From positions 82,501-146,500 of the forward strand of contig CAHIKZ030002623.1 of the NCBI GenBank assembly GCA_903632075.3: a stretch of DNA of 64,000 nucleotides. Direction: 5' to 3'. Below are positions 35,346-47,878 of this stretch, one piece after another. The translations under genes were made by a program, and so were the position numbers. The stretch is from Acanthosepion pharaonis. Lineage: Eukaryota > Mollusca > Cephalopoda > Sepiida > Sepiidae. Positions within the stretch are counted from its first letter, which is position 1, and each line of letters begins with the position of its first letter. Below the pieces are notes generated by a model that saw nothing but the letters and a program-made list of their open reading frames with translations, was not told the DNA's origin and ran no database searches.

Positions 35346-35640
35346 GATTGTTTTCCTCATTTTTAATGCCATATTCACAACGTTTCGGGGCTTCTACGCT
35401 CAGATCTTCTTCAGTTGACATACATTGGAATTTCGAACTGAAGCCATTATTTAATCCATAGCTGTAGATTTCTTTAATTCCGCGTATCATGCCTTTTTGT
35501 GGATATCTCTGTATTTGTTACTTCTATTTAGTAACTCAAATCTCCAAGTTTTGTTCCCTTTGCTGTGACCCAGGTAGTAAACACACAAATCTTTTTGTCA
35601 TGTCACGTTTTGGATTACTCAACCGAAGCTGAAATGGGGC
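35346..35640 (+). repeat. Interspersed repeat, copy 2, with a Penelope-like motif
   Basis: It matches 11228-11515 over its length. Near the start ACAACGTTTCGGGGCTTCTACG and ATCTTCTTCAG (35377-35413) read, on the minus strand, as CTGAAGAAG followed 17 bases later by CGAAACGTT, an arrangement I associate with the terminal repeats of Penelope-like elements and their hammerhead-type motif. That link is inference; no reverse transcriptase or GIY-YIG sequence is present here. Confidence 0.6.
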
Positions 35641-36967
35641 AAAAAGAATATAACTATATTACTAATAACAAGAAACATATCTTTAAAAAAATCCTTCGTG
35701 AATATTTACACCACGATTTTTCCTCGTTTTCTTTCTTGAAATAAAAAATCTTAACTACCGATTTGAATAAAACAATACGAAGATATAAGTTTAGAAAGAA
35801 TTTTCATGTTTTTCGGACACATGCCACTAATGAATCCTCCTACAAACAATGGCGTTTAGAGAAAGATATTTAATTTTTAGTTTAAAAAAAAATGAAGTTG
35901 AGAATGGACATTGGTTGAGAACGTGTTAATTTTATTGATAATTAGAAAAAAAACTTAATAAACAATTTGTATTGCATCAGAAACATTTCCAAACAAGAAA
36001 AATTGATTTAGCCAAAAGCAATTATAGGTGCGACTATGTCAGATAAATATAATCTACATATATTTTTTCAAAATTGTTCATAAACTTGAAATAATCAGGG
36101 ATCGATAACTTGAAATAAGGTTTTATTTTTATTTATTTTTTTTATTTTGATACCTGAAGATTAGTTAACCTTGCGCGGATTGCGTATGCCTCGCTGGAAA
36201 AGCAAGATTTTTAAGCGATTTAAATTACTAGCTAAATCGTTTTGATATCATTTTTCGCTGCGTTTTAAGTTTCGCCTATATTTAGTATTTCGCTTTTAAG
36301 TTGGTTCATACAGGAAGTACGATTTCATTGAAATATTCACTTTCTTGGTTAATGTTAAATATATGATTTATGTCAATGAGGACATATCTTATATAACTGC
36401 TAATATAAAGTATATTCCTTTTAGCAATATGTTGATATACTCACATAAAAGCCTATGCGATTTGATGTAGGCTGATATATTTCATTTAATATGCATTGAG
36501 AAATATTTTTAAAGATTCATCAACGGATGTCACATATCCACTATAATTCTGCGTACATCTCCCTAGATGTACATACTTACATTATTTCCGAAATTATAGA
36601 ACAAATATTCTTAATTACTACAAATGAAATGTTATTTATTCTACAAGAGAATCTCTTGCAGAAAGCAGCAAAATACATCAATAAATATCATTGTCTCTTT
36701 CGCATCTTGGAATATTCTAATTACTATGTAGAAATGAAATATCTGGGACGTGTTGTGTCAAAGGATGGAAAATGTAACAGAAATATATGAATAGCTCAGT
36801 CGGTCATCCAAAAGTTATTCATAGTAATAAGAAACCAGGATATTTCTTGAGAAACAAAGAACATTTTATAATTTCATCGTCGTCTATGGAAGGAAATGTT
36901 TGGTATTAATAAATGCGTTATTTTATCCTGTATCCAAATATGCTGCTAATATTGGTTACCTATTTAG
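35641..36967. other. AT-rich spacer
   Basis: The 87-codon frame at 36527-36790 has no recognisable domain. Confidence 0.5.
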
Positions 36968-37305
36968 ACCCAAGTGAGGCAGAGTGGAGTAGTGAATACC
37001 GTCTCGGTTGGAGGAATCGGAGAGCCCAGTTCGAATCCCAGTCGATTCTATTATATTCACCTACGTGTTTATAATCTTGGGAAAGGTATGAAACCTCTTC
37101 TTCTTGCTCCAGCTATGACTAAATAGCAGTAGATAAGGGGTTCTATAGTCTTGGATGACAACTAGCCTATCGGAAAAAAGTAATGGCAAACTACTGCGTA
37201 AAAAAAAATCTGCCTCGTCATTCAGATATCGAAAGTTATATGATCGCCTAAGCGTGTATCACGCATGGCACATAACTGACTGACTGATTTAGAACCAAAA
37301 AGAAA
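36968..37305 (+). mobile_element. tRNA-derived SINE, copy 2 (best preserved)
   Basis: The A-box-like GAGGCAGAGTGGAGTAGTG lies at about 36975-36995 and the B-box-like CAGTTCGAATCCCAG at about 37026-37040. The body has CTTGGGAAAGGTATGAA and CAGCTATGACTAAATAGCAG, then TAATGGCAAACTACTGCG, and the 3' end is GACTGACTGA at about 37290. It shares block order with copies 1 and 3. The GACT-type short repeats at the end resemble a SINE 3' tail. Confidence 0.88.
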
Positions 37306-37629
37306 TATTAACCAGTTTTACTGCAGCAACAGATTAGCAACACAATTATTGGTTATACCGCTATGTTGGTTATAATCAAATCCTACTGTTAACAGTATAA
37401 CCGTATTAAGAATTAATTGAAAGTTTAAAGTGGGATGTCAAGTATTTCACCTAGTAGAATGGTTATATCGCTTTATGTTCGAAATTTTTAATAAATATAT
37501 GTCACGAAATGGTGATGAGATGAAATTTTAAACTAGTGGTTATGAGGTAATGTTCGAATTTTGTGATCAATGAGGCAGGGTCACATTATGTGCATTGTCA
37601 ATGAAACTGTTTGGCAAAAACATAGAAAT
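37306..37629. other. Spacer between inverted SINE copies
   Basis: About 325 bases of AT-rich sequence; nothing recognised. Confidence 0.6.
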
Positions 37630-37950
37630 ACTCTTTTAATTAGTAATATGCCGTGAACCATCAGGATCGTATGGGTACCACATGTAGTGCAGTCGCAGTA
37701 GAAGTGGGAATTCTCGGGTAAGATAACCTGACGACGCCCAACCCATTCCAGACCGGTGTGAATTCAGGTTTTTTCTTCTCCTAAACCGGTTGCCAAACAA
37801 ATCTGTCTTGCTATTTACCCATAACTGAGGGAGAAGTGGATTCATACCATTCCCAAGGGTATTGCAGGTAATTGAATGAAATTCATCCTGACTCTGCTCT
37901 CTGATTCTTCAATCCGAGCCGCCATTCTTTACACCACTGTGCCTCCTCAA
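37630..37950 (-). mobile_element. tRNA-derived SINE, copy 3, inverted relative to copy 2
   Basis: On the minus strand from about 37950: GAGGCACAGTGGTGTAAAG (A-box-like), GAATCAGAGAGCAGAGTC (degraded B-box region), CTTGGGAATGGTATGAATCC, CAGTTATGGGTAAATAGCAAG. The 5' half is close to copies 1 and 2; the 3' half is closer to copy 1's arrangement than to copy 2's. Confidence 0.85.
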
Positions 37951-39737
37951 ATTAGTAATATTCGGACCAGCAAAACACCAGAGATGTAAAATGGAAATAG
38001 GAAAGAGCACAATTTTATTTGATATCACTATATTAGTAATCAGCGTAAAAAAATATATTTATGTTAATTGCCCGATGCATATGCAAGAAACTCGCATATG
38101 TATTGCCACAAAAATATATACAGTTGAAAGCCTTTTCATATCCTTGATTCAATTTTCTCCAACCTCATATTAAACAAATATATACTTGCATCGACAGGGT
38201 GCCTGCAATGGAATTCAAACTTGAATCTTTCTGATTCCTGCATGGCATGAATTACACTTAACACTTCGTTGCCGTCTCGTATTTCTTTTCATGTAGCATA
38301 TCCTAACATCTGCAGAGACACGGTGTCTCAAGTTGAGAAAATTGATAAGTATTTAGCAATCGAGACTCTATGGTGACGAGTTTGGATTTAATTCATCCCT
38401 TCATCTCCTTCAGTTTCGATAATAACAGGCTTTAAAATGTGTAAAGAAAAGTATTGCATGCAACTGTTAGTTGGCGTGTTGAGTTACATGCAAAATGTGA
38501 ATTAAAACCTTAGAGCCGGATATGAAAATATTTAGCCTGATGTTTTTAATGATAACGAGAAACATGAGATTTTAAAAAAAAGGTTAAACTGAGTACGAAT
38601 TAGTTCTATAATATCGGATTTGAAAGTTATAATTTTATCTTATATATGTGACTGATACAGCGATATTTATTTATATTTATATTCCTATGAGTACGGAGCT
38701 TAACTTCTGTAAAATTTCTATGTGGAGAAAGCTGCTTCGAAGCATATTATGTAGAATAAATTTTCACGAAAATATCTAATTGAGTGTTATTTTTTTTTTT
38801 TTAATTACTCCAAGGAAAACTTTAAACCTAACGTACCATATATTTAAATGGATTTTCTCAATATCAATATCACACAAATTAGCACAGCAAATTTCATTAC
38901 ATAACACAAAGTGTTAGCAAATATGTGCTAGAGAGGTGACCACTTGGACATACCGGGTGACGTCAGACTGAATGTGCGGGTGTTGAAATTGATAACAAAC
39001 TTTGAGATGACAACGATACATCTTCGGCGGAAATAACTTCGGTTGATCACATCCTGTCATTCATCCCAACCAACTTGCATCGTATTGTGGCTGTAGGATG
39101 ATAAGTTATTCCTCCACATTATCTGTGGAAATTTTACGTCCAACAAAGAAGACAGAACAAATATAAGGCCTGTAAGGTGTTTCTTCGTTTTCGTTCTTTG
39201 TTAAACAATGTTCCTAATTTTTACGGGAAATTTTAATTATTGATTGAGCAATGTCAGTGTAGTTTTTGTCATTCATGAGCCGTTTTCAAAAGAACTGTCT
39301 CGTGTTGGCACTTCTTCTATATATCTAGCAATTGGCAACATACAAAGAAACGTCTGAAATGCTATGAACTCTGACATAACCTCACGTCATCAATCACCTT
39401 CCCACCGACGTAGTGTGGCTTTCCTATTTATTTTCTATAATTATTTCCAGTGCATTTGTTCTAACGTGATTTACTCCTTGGTAACTTGAGTGCATAAATT
39501 TAAGCGTCATCTTAGATTGGTAGAAAGATCTCATGATTCTACTGTTGAAATAACTGGATGTTTTCGTATATTATAATCTCATACTTCCCTGGTCCTTCGC
39601 TTTACGTCTGAAAAACCCATTTCATTTTCTTGCTAACCTGTCACATCAGATTTTCAAAAAATTAAATGCAATACTTATCACCATATTCTCTATTTCTGAA
39701 ACATTGACCTTTATTGTTCTTTCTATTCATAAAGTTT
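37951..39737. other. Spacer; one full CRE palindrome at 38958-38965
   Basis: TGACGTCA at 38958-38965 sits in a less AT-rich stretch (about 38930-39170) not assigned to any repeat. A weak tRNA-like segment lies near 38190-38290 on the minus strand. Nothing else was recognised. Confidence 0.4.
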
Positions 39738-39893
39738 TTTTTTTTTTCTTTTTTTAAGGGTTTCACCGCAAGCAAGGCGTGAAGCCACTAGGGCGCAAGG
39801 GGTTACAGAAAATTTGGAGCAAGATCAGATAGGAGTGATAGAAGAAAGGATGAGGAGAGGGGTAGTGGATAGATCAAGGCAACTGGAGATGTC
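39738..39893 (-). mobile_element. 5'-truncated LINE copy (3' end only), same family as 700-2995
   Basis: The minus strand matches 2853-2998: CATCTCCAGTTGCCTTGATC, TGTAACCCCTTGCGC and CGCCTTGCTTGCGGTG correspond to CGTCTCCAGATGCATTGATC, TGTAACCCCTTGCCTG and CGCCTTGCTTGGGGTG. It ends in an A-tail, seen as the T run at about 39738-39758. This is a classic short insertion from incomplete reverse transcription, and it confirms the 3' UTR and end of the family. Confidence 0.92.
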
Positions 39894-41492
39894 GATAGAC
39901 ATTACATTTCTTTTAATTCTCAGTAAAATCTAGCGACTTTGTAGCATTATCTACTGACTTGGAACGAAGTGATTAAAAATAAAAAAAAATAATTACGCGA
40001 TATTTGAAAAAAAAAGCCCTCAAAAAAACAAAAATGACATAGCACAACATACATAATATTTGTTAATAGATTTAGAAATCCGAACGTAGTCAGTCATTGG
40101 ACAATTTAAATATAAAATTTTATTGTGAACGAAGAAAGTGAGTTCATCGATTGCGAAGACAACTCGTTAACAGGAAAAATATTTTTTAACTACGTTAATG
40201 GATTCATTGAAGGAATGTTAATGGCAGTAACGTTTTACTCCTGTGAGATTGTTCTCGCTTTGTACATGCTGACTATTAAACCTCGAAGAATAACTTGGCA
40301 GCAAGCAAATATTGAAGTGAAGAAACGACTATGCGGAAGATTTCTGATCGTTTTTGGAAGCTAGAGACAACTTCTATAACCATCTATATTGTCTCAAATT
40401 TAAAACTTGATTTTAGCAACAAATGATAAAAAAAAACTTCTCTATTGACCCATTCGGAACAACTTACTAATTTTCTTTTCTATCATTTATGCGTCGAATC
40501 ACTTCAGTTGCTCTGAAAATTTTGGACATGGGAAAACATCTGGTTTGTGACGGATGAAATATTAGAAATACAAATCTACCACAGCAAACAAACGATCTGA
40601 ACTTTTCTACATAGGTGTTCTACTTGCCCAGGTTTCTTAATATGAAACTAATCCCACTGATAATACAAGACATTGGTCGCTTATTGTCCGTGATTTTTTT
40701 TTTTTTTTTGCTCGATGTTCTATATTGCCGCCTCTTTGACATTCCCTTTTGTAAATAGAAGAGCCTTGTTCGAGATCATGGTTAACTGACCGCTGAGTAA
40801 ATACAATTGCTTTAACGAGACTATTCATACTTTATGCATGGTCAATTCTATATATTGTCAATTACTGCTTACCCACCAAGCACTGCCTATTTACATCCTT
40901 TAAGCGAGATTCATGTTTAAAGTGACTGAATTGAGAATTTTACACAAACAGATTCATTCTAGACTTGTGCGTACCCAACATTGTGTATATTTGGGATATC
41001 GTGAAGAAAAAAAAGTAACCTTGATGGCTATTTATAAACTTCATTCAGTAATCGTTCATTCTGTCGAGGCGAGTTTAGATTCGGGCATTGAAAATCGAAG
41101 AAAGAACATTTGCGTATGTATTGTTCATATCAGTGGATTTATTTTATTTATATTTTTGTAAATATTAATTTTTTTTTTTTTTTTTTTTTGGTAGCCGAAA
41201 GGTAATTGAGCAAAACAATATGGAAAGGTCAGCAAAGTGTGTTATTTCTTCTGATAAAGCAGATATTATCCCATACTTAAACTAAGGCGTTTCACAAAAA
41301 CATTTGGTGTAAAAAAAGAAAAAGTTGCTTGCTCTAAAATATAAATATAATGGTTTAGGCACGTTATTTGCAAAAATTCAAATTATACATAAAAGTTAAT
41401 GTCATCTCCGAAGTGGGAACACTTTTATTATTGCAGTTAAAGCGCATAATTTTTTATTAAATACTTTTTAACATGTTTTTTACTGGTATTCT

Positions 41493-41498
<6 letters not shown>
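39894..41498. other. AT-rich spacer, nothing recognised
   Basis: Frames at 40125-40364 and 40913-41161 have no domain or splice support. Homopolymer runs occur at about 40694-40711 and 41169-41190. Confidence 0.45.
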
Positions 41499-41565
<67 letters not shown>

Positions 41566-41574
41566 GTGTGTGTG
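41499..41574. repeat. (TA)n(GT)n microsatellite
   Basis: A TA run of about 65 bases followed by TGTGTGTG. Confidence 0.95.
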
Positions 41575-42214
41575 TTATAAATAAGGAAATCACACTAATG
41601 TTTAATAGTAGCTACATAAAATGAAAATCTTGTTTTATGGCATTCTATATTTATGGGTAAAATTGATCAATATTAGAGTTAGAGCGTATGTAATTAATAA
41701 AGTCGACACTGAGGTTAAAATGGAGTGGCGACCGTCTTTCACGGTTGAACGAAATCTTCAGTCCTGACGTTTGATCCAAGTAATGTAATTTTTCCAAAGC
41801 TAAATTATCAGTGAAAATAACTGTTGAAGGTTTGTAAGTGCAGTAAAACTCAATCCTTTGTGAGCATGGAAATTTCGATGTGCGATTTTTTCAGTTTGGC
41901 AAAAAAATAAATTCCACGGGCTTCTATGAGGAAAATCACAGCTCATCGAAGGAAGACTGACTTTTTTTTATATATATCTTAACCTCTTTTATTTATGTTA
42001 CACTTGTCACCTTTCTTAATCCAATGTTCATATTGGATTCATTTTTAAGAACTTACCGCTGTGCATTCTTTCGACATAATAACGTCTATACTTTCAGTAT
42101 TAAAAAATGTTCGAAAATCTTACATGTGATCGACCTGACTTGGCGCTTGAAAATGTAGAAAATAACATGATGAGTCAAGTACTTATTTGAAAGGTACATA
42201 GATCCGACCATTTA

Positions 42215-42690
42215 ACCTGCTTCTTTATCGATGGATCGAATGTACGTGATCAACTTGCAGTCAGGTGTCTCAAGTTATTGTGCCTCCTCGAGGGGACATC
42301 CGTTAACCGTCATTGGTAGTTCTCGGTCCGATCCTTGCTGATGGAACTCTGATCTTTAGGAAATTTAGAGGTGCGCCCATATATTGTTTCATTAGCATAG
42401 GTGTTTACAAATCATCTGGGGATATTCTTAGGAAGATTATTCATGTAAATCGAAAACAGAATTGATCCGGGAAATGACACATAGGGGAAGGTTATGCTGA
42501 CTGTCAGGTCCCTGGCTGACTGGACCTTAATAATTCCCTTTATAACTGACAAGCTTACAGTGATTTCACAGCTGGAGAGCTTGTGTAGCAAACTTTTGTG
42601 CGTAAACTTGTCAAAGGCCTTCGACATATCTAATGATATGATCCTCGAGTCGTGTTTGTCGTCAAGAGCTTCCGTGGTACCCATAAAATG
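42215..42690 (-). pseudogene. Decayed reverse transcriptase fragment of a different LINE
   Basis: The minus-strand frame 42684-42412 carries ISLDMSKAFDKFTHKSLLHK, then FPGSILFSIYMNNLPKNIP, the fingers-palm motifs around the first catalytic aspartate and the PQG region, here reduced from P-Q-G to F-P-G. In the next stretch (about 42360-42420) NTYANETIYGRT occupies the place of the YADD active site, with one aspartate replaced by asparagine and the other by glutamate. Wording differs from the 700-2995 element, so it is another lineage of the Jockey/CR1 type. Both ends are lost. Confidence 0.85.
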
Positions 42691-43753
42691 TGAACATTGT
42701 CAAAATAAAATAAATATCTTTTCTGCAGTTTATGATAAAGGTACATTATTTTGTTTGCCGGCCGTAGGAACATGATAATTTATTCTATAATGGTTGCTAT
42801 AAAATTCTCATAAATAAGCTTTTCATATGCGACGTTTGGTACATTCTATCATATTTTAACTGATATTTTATTAATGTACAAATAGACGAATAATTTACCA
42901 CATCCAATTGAAAGCGGATATGTTAATATTAAACTCTGATTTAATTTTGTGCATTTTTCGTTCCAAATTTTTATGAGAATAATTATATTTTTTTTAATTT
43001 AATTTTCAATGAAATATATATTTTCTGCATAGACACGTGTGGTCCGAAAATTACTGTTCTGGGGAATATTTGTAAAACCCATTTTTAAATAAGCTACAGT
43101 TCTATGAGAACATGAAGTCATACATCTCCACAAAATCCTTTCTTATATTATCCTTTGATGACACCTTTGAAAAGATGGCGGAGTATCACCGTTGCTTATT
43201 TTTTCCTTTGTTACTTTTTAAAATTCTTAATGGTCTTTCTCTTTGGTCTTTCTCTTTGGTCTTCCAAGCGAAGGAGTCCATAAAACCATGACATTTATCC
43301 CGTACCTATCGAGGGTAAACAATGATTTAATGCATATTCTACAAAGGAGATTTTGCAGAAGGAAACGCAGATTGGCGGGAATATTGTATTCCGTACACCG
43401 ATTTCAAAATCCTCGTCGATAACTGTTACACAACTTACGTAGGTTTCCTAAACTGTTGGAAGGTGGCATTATAAAGATCGTGTTTGCAAGCAAACGTTTC
43501 GGAAGTGATGTATTGGAAATGAAACCGCATGGATATTTTAAACCAGCTATCTATTTTCGCATGCCTCTGAGTATTTTTCAACTTACTACATTTTGTAATT
43601 AATCGAAAATAGCACATGATTAATGATTTGATCAGTTTGAGTAGGTTTTTCTGCTTCCTTTTTCTAAAAAAAATAATTTGCATGTTGTTGTAAACAGGCA
43701 ACGGATTCAAATCAACACTCTGGTTTTCACAGTTTTGAATTACTTTGACCCCA

Positions 43754-43766
<13 letters not shown>
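42691..43766. other. AT-rich spacer with a short 13-bp tandem repeat
   Basis: GGTCTTTCTCTTT is repeated about 2.5 times at 43232-43264. Nothing else was recognised. Confidence 0.55.

Positions 43767-43822
<56 letters not shown>
43767..43822. repeat. (TA)n microsatellite
   Basis: A TA run preceded by CTCTCTCTCTC; it creates artefactual poly-Tyr-Ile frames on both strands. Confidence 0.95.
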
Positions 43823-43825
<3 letters not shown>

Positions 43826-44085
43826 AAATGTTTAGAGGTACAAAATTTATATACAGTTTTAAAAACTAGGAATTTATTGATTTTAATTTTATTAGTCTCT
43901 AAGGACCTTTCAACCAACATTTCATCAGGAGACAATCGTTGGATCATTAATTAACGAAAAGAACAGTAACGAAAATAAAGAGCAAAAAAAGGGGGAAACA
44001 CGCTAAAATAACAAACAAGTGTATATACTTATAACGAGGGGAGGGGAAATAACGTGGAAATAAATTAGCGAGGGAAAGTTAAAAA

Positions 44086-44089
<4 letters not shown>

Positions 44090-44124
<35 letters not shown>
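44090..44124. repeat. (TA)n microsatellite
   Basis: A pure TA run. Confidence 0.95.
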
Positions 44125-44126
<2 letters not shown>

Positions 44127-46744
44127 TTTCTAACTACCGAGGTTGTCTGTTAGATGAACGTGAGTGGCTTTAGTTAACAAATGAAACTTTAGATCGAATG
44201 CTGACTAAGGATAGTTTGAGAATTAATACATGCAAATGATTTGTTTTTATTCGGGCAGACGCAGCAGTAGTAATTAAGTCCAACTGAAAATGACCGTGTG
44301 CAAAATCAATAATGGCCTTTATTTATTTTTGTATGACATATACCGTTACTGAAAGATAATAGCCGTGTCCGGATTTCTCAATGCTGTGTCCACACATAGA
44401 AATATGCGGTGAAATTTTTACTGATAATTCTACATATGTATAATTCACCGTATAATTAATATCTGTGAAAACAAATAAAGATAGGAAAACTAAACTTATT
44501 TATTTCCGGAGAGAATAACACACATTTTATATGAACAGACTAGTACTGGATAGATGCTGCCTCTTATATTTGACGTGAGACCAAATTTGCAGACATTAGT
44601 TTTACAGTTTTGTACTTGGCTGGCATCTGGCTGGAATTTGCTTCATTTTTATTGTATTTAGTCGTCTTCTACTTGATGATATATAAATTCTGATCGGTCC
44701 CGAACTAATATGTAGACTGTCTGTTGCTTGAATTTATTTACTGGAAAAGAGGAAATGTATACGTTCCAACAAATAGAAGCTTCATATTGATTTCAATGGG
44801 GAATAGAAAACATCACACAATTTATATTCCTTTGTGTTTTTTCTGCCTATTCGGACAGGATATTAGAAGTTGATATTTTAAATATTATCTGGATTGTGAA
44901 ACGCCGTGTCAAAAGAATCTTTTCCAGTAACCAAAAAAAAAAAACCGTGAATAATATGAGAATCAAACTTAGGATTATCAGTTTACATGGTGTGTATAGT
45001 CATTTTTCTTTAAAGATAAAACCAAGATTCTAAGTAATTTGTTTTTTTGAGGGAAATTTCCAATGACTATTGACCTTAACTTAAAGTCGGCATGAAGGTT
45101 TCTAACAATATTTTTTTTCATTAAAGACTTAGGGTTGAAAGACTTTGAAAAGAAAACTGCGAACTTACAGAGTTTAAATAACAAGTTCTAAAAAGCGGAT
45201 GCATTTATTGGATTTCTTTCAATGGCATGGAAATGAAAGAAATAGTTTGTAATTTTTTTTCCTGAACCGAATGCTTGGCAAATAAGTTTTATTCTAAGCA
45301 ATTGCGATAAATGAATAAAAACTAACATTTGTAAGTATTTGTTTGAGAAAGCAAGAATTAATCGGGACGGGGGTGAACATGAAATAACTGAACAAACACA
45401 ATCTATTGCGGGCAAAAAATGATGTTACAAGGTGCAAGCAAAATCTTTGGAGTTTTAACGGCACATGGAAAACAAACGAATCGATTATATAAATAAGGAA
45501 AAGGAGCAACTTTTAATAGACGGCTGCGTTTGATAGTAGTTAATATTGTTTCAGAGTTATTGCAGGAAATCTTACATCTGAAAATGGTAAGTTGGCATGT
45601 GTGGATATTTATCTGTTTCGATAATAGAAGAATGACAAAAAATATTTGATAGAAAATACTGTCAGGAATTTTCGAAAGATGAAAAATTATTTAAAGCCGG
45701 GTAAACTCTTAACATACTTTTAACATAGCAGCATCGCAAATTTACTTAGTAGCTGAGCTGGTTTTTACTGATGGGCAATCAAGCATCACAGAATTACGAA
45801 TGTGGGATGATCAAATATTTCCGTAAGTTTTTCAGAAGTATAGTTTTTTATAGTTTGAATTAAAGAGAGTAATATCTGTATAATACCTGAAAGAAATGTT
45901 AACAGAAGAAGAATGATTAAACTTTCTGTTTTGTGCAAGTAGGAATATCCTCAATGCATCTGCAGTTAAAACTAATTTTACTGATATCAACAGTTGGACA
46001 ATTAACGTTTCAGTTGGTGGATAATACATATTAACTAATATTTAAATGTTGCATACTCTCTATGAACAAAAATGTGAGAACCTTCTGAAACATGACATCT
46101 GAACACTAATCAGCTGAAATTGCTAAAAGTAAACACCAAAAACCGAAGAACCAAAGTTATATGGGAATGCCTGCTTCACCTTTACATGAGCAAACAGCAT
46201 ATTCTTTCATCAATTCGTATAGAGAAGAGGTCAACTGATTCAGATTATCTATTACCTTATCTTTACTTATAAAAGACTGCAGCATTTTCTAGAAAATTCT
46301 AGAAATTTGCACATGCGTATGTAAAGTAAAATGCTTGACCGTCGGTGACATAGAGGGTCCATTCAAGAAAAGAAAAAAAAAACAACCATACCCTTTCATT
46401 CTCAAACAGAAAATTCTTTACCAGCACTACACTATCCACATACACATGGCATCTAAAGGGCAGAAATATTACACCAAATATAAGCTGGAAAATATTGAAA
46501 AATGCACCTGCCTAAAACATTACAAAAAAAAAAATGCCTACTTTGCCTACAGGAAAAAGTAGCAATAATATCTAATACCCCACAAAAGTAATTACTAAAG
46601 ATCGAAATAATTTCCAAATGTAGACATGAAAATAAATACCTATTATCAGAATGTATACCAAAATGATAAAAAAAAACAAAAACAATCAAATAACACAAAC
46701 AAATAAAACACTGGTGACCCTATAAACAGGAAAAGAGAAACCTT
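44125..46744. other. AT-rich spacer, nothing recognised
   Basis: Several short frames (for example 45188-45509 and 46335-46698) carry no motif. Confidence 0.45.
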
Positions 46745-46925
46745 TTACAGTGTAACCCGAGAGTTGTCGGGACCGGAGAAGAAGTCTCTTATATCCGAGT
46801 TTCTCTTATATCCGGGTTTGGTCTATTTATATACATTAACACAGGCTCTAATTTGGGACCAGAGAAAATCTCACTTATATCCTGGTTTCTCTTATATCTC
46901 TATACCATAACGCCAAAAATTACTC
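46745..46925. repeat. Possible terminal fragment of a pogo/Tigger-type transposon
   Basis: TACAGTGTAACCCGAGAGTTG at 46746-46766 is followed by repeated CTCTTATATCCGAGTTTCTC-type units (about 46785-46825 and again at 46875-46905). Ends of pogo/Tigger elements commonly start CAGT and carry repeated 'TTATATCCG' phrases. No matching opposite end or transposase is seen. Confidence 0.4.
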
Positions 46926-47451
46926 TCTAGTTCAGGCTACCATTATAATAAGTTCATTTATTGTTATTATCATTTCACCAAGATTATTAATCTCTTCTAC
47001 CACTTTACAATTAATATTTGCTACTACAATTATTATTATCGTCAAACTTCCCACCATTACTACCACGTCACTGTTACTATTGCCATATTAGTCCGTAATC
47101 ACCATTAAAGTAAATTACTCCTCTTTCTCTTTCTCCCCCGCATATAAACTAATAAGGAATACAAACTGGAATTTCTACCATTTGAATATGCGCAATAACC
47201 AAAAAACAAGCAAATAGCCGGCGTTAAAATAATAACAAAACAGCCTTAAAAAATGAAAAATAATAGAAATTTTTACCTATCATAGTTTTACACTTACCCC
47301 ATCATGCGTATATACGTGGGTGCGAGGAAATATTATTCCGCGAAAAAATAGAAAAACGGTCTGCGTGTTGATATCCCTACATTGAAGAGGATTATTGGCT
47401 ACACATCCAATCATTGAAATTCTGCAATCAAATGCGTGCTTATGTACACAA
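46926..47451. other. Spacer rich in short ATT/ACC-type runs
   Basis: The stretch 46960-47100 has irregular trinucleotide-like ATT and ACC clusters. No gene was recognised. Confidence 0.4.
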
Positions 47452-47561
<110 letters not shown>

Positions 47562-47838
47562 CAAATCCCATACTGTTCACATAAGATTATGTTCGTGTCA
47601 GCTCCGGTCGGCGAGCGCGTGTGTATGTGTTTCTGCGTATGTCAATCGTTGTACGGGCGTGCATTTATGTTTGCGTAAATATGAGTGGCGTCGTGACGAC
47701 AGTTTTTCCTACCACTTCCATAAAAAAAACACCAATACATGCAACCTACATGAATCCAAAATTTAAAAAAAAATTAATCAGTTTGTCTGACGATCTCAAA
47801 AGCATGAAACCCAGGGTCACAAACTCGCATCAATCCAA

Positions 47839-47839
<1 letters not shown>

Positions 47840-47877
<38 letters not shown>
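47840..47877. repeat. (TA)n microsatellite
   Basis: A pure TA run. Confidence 0.95.

Positions 47878-47878
<1 letters not shown>

Noticed and set aside
38185..38290. Minus-strand tRNA-like stretch with GTTTGAATTCC
   Set aside because: Weak B box, unclear A box and no repeat partner in the window.
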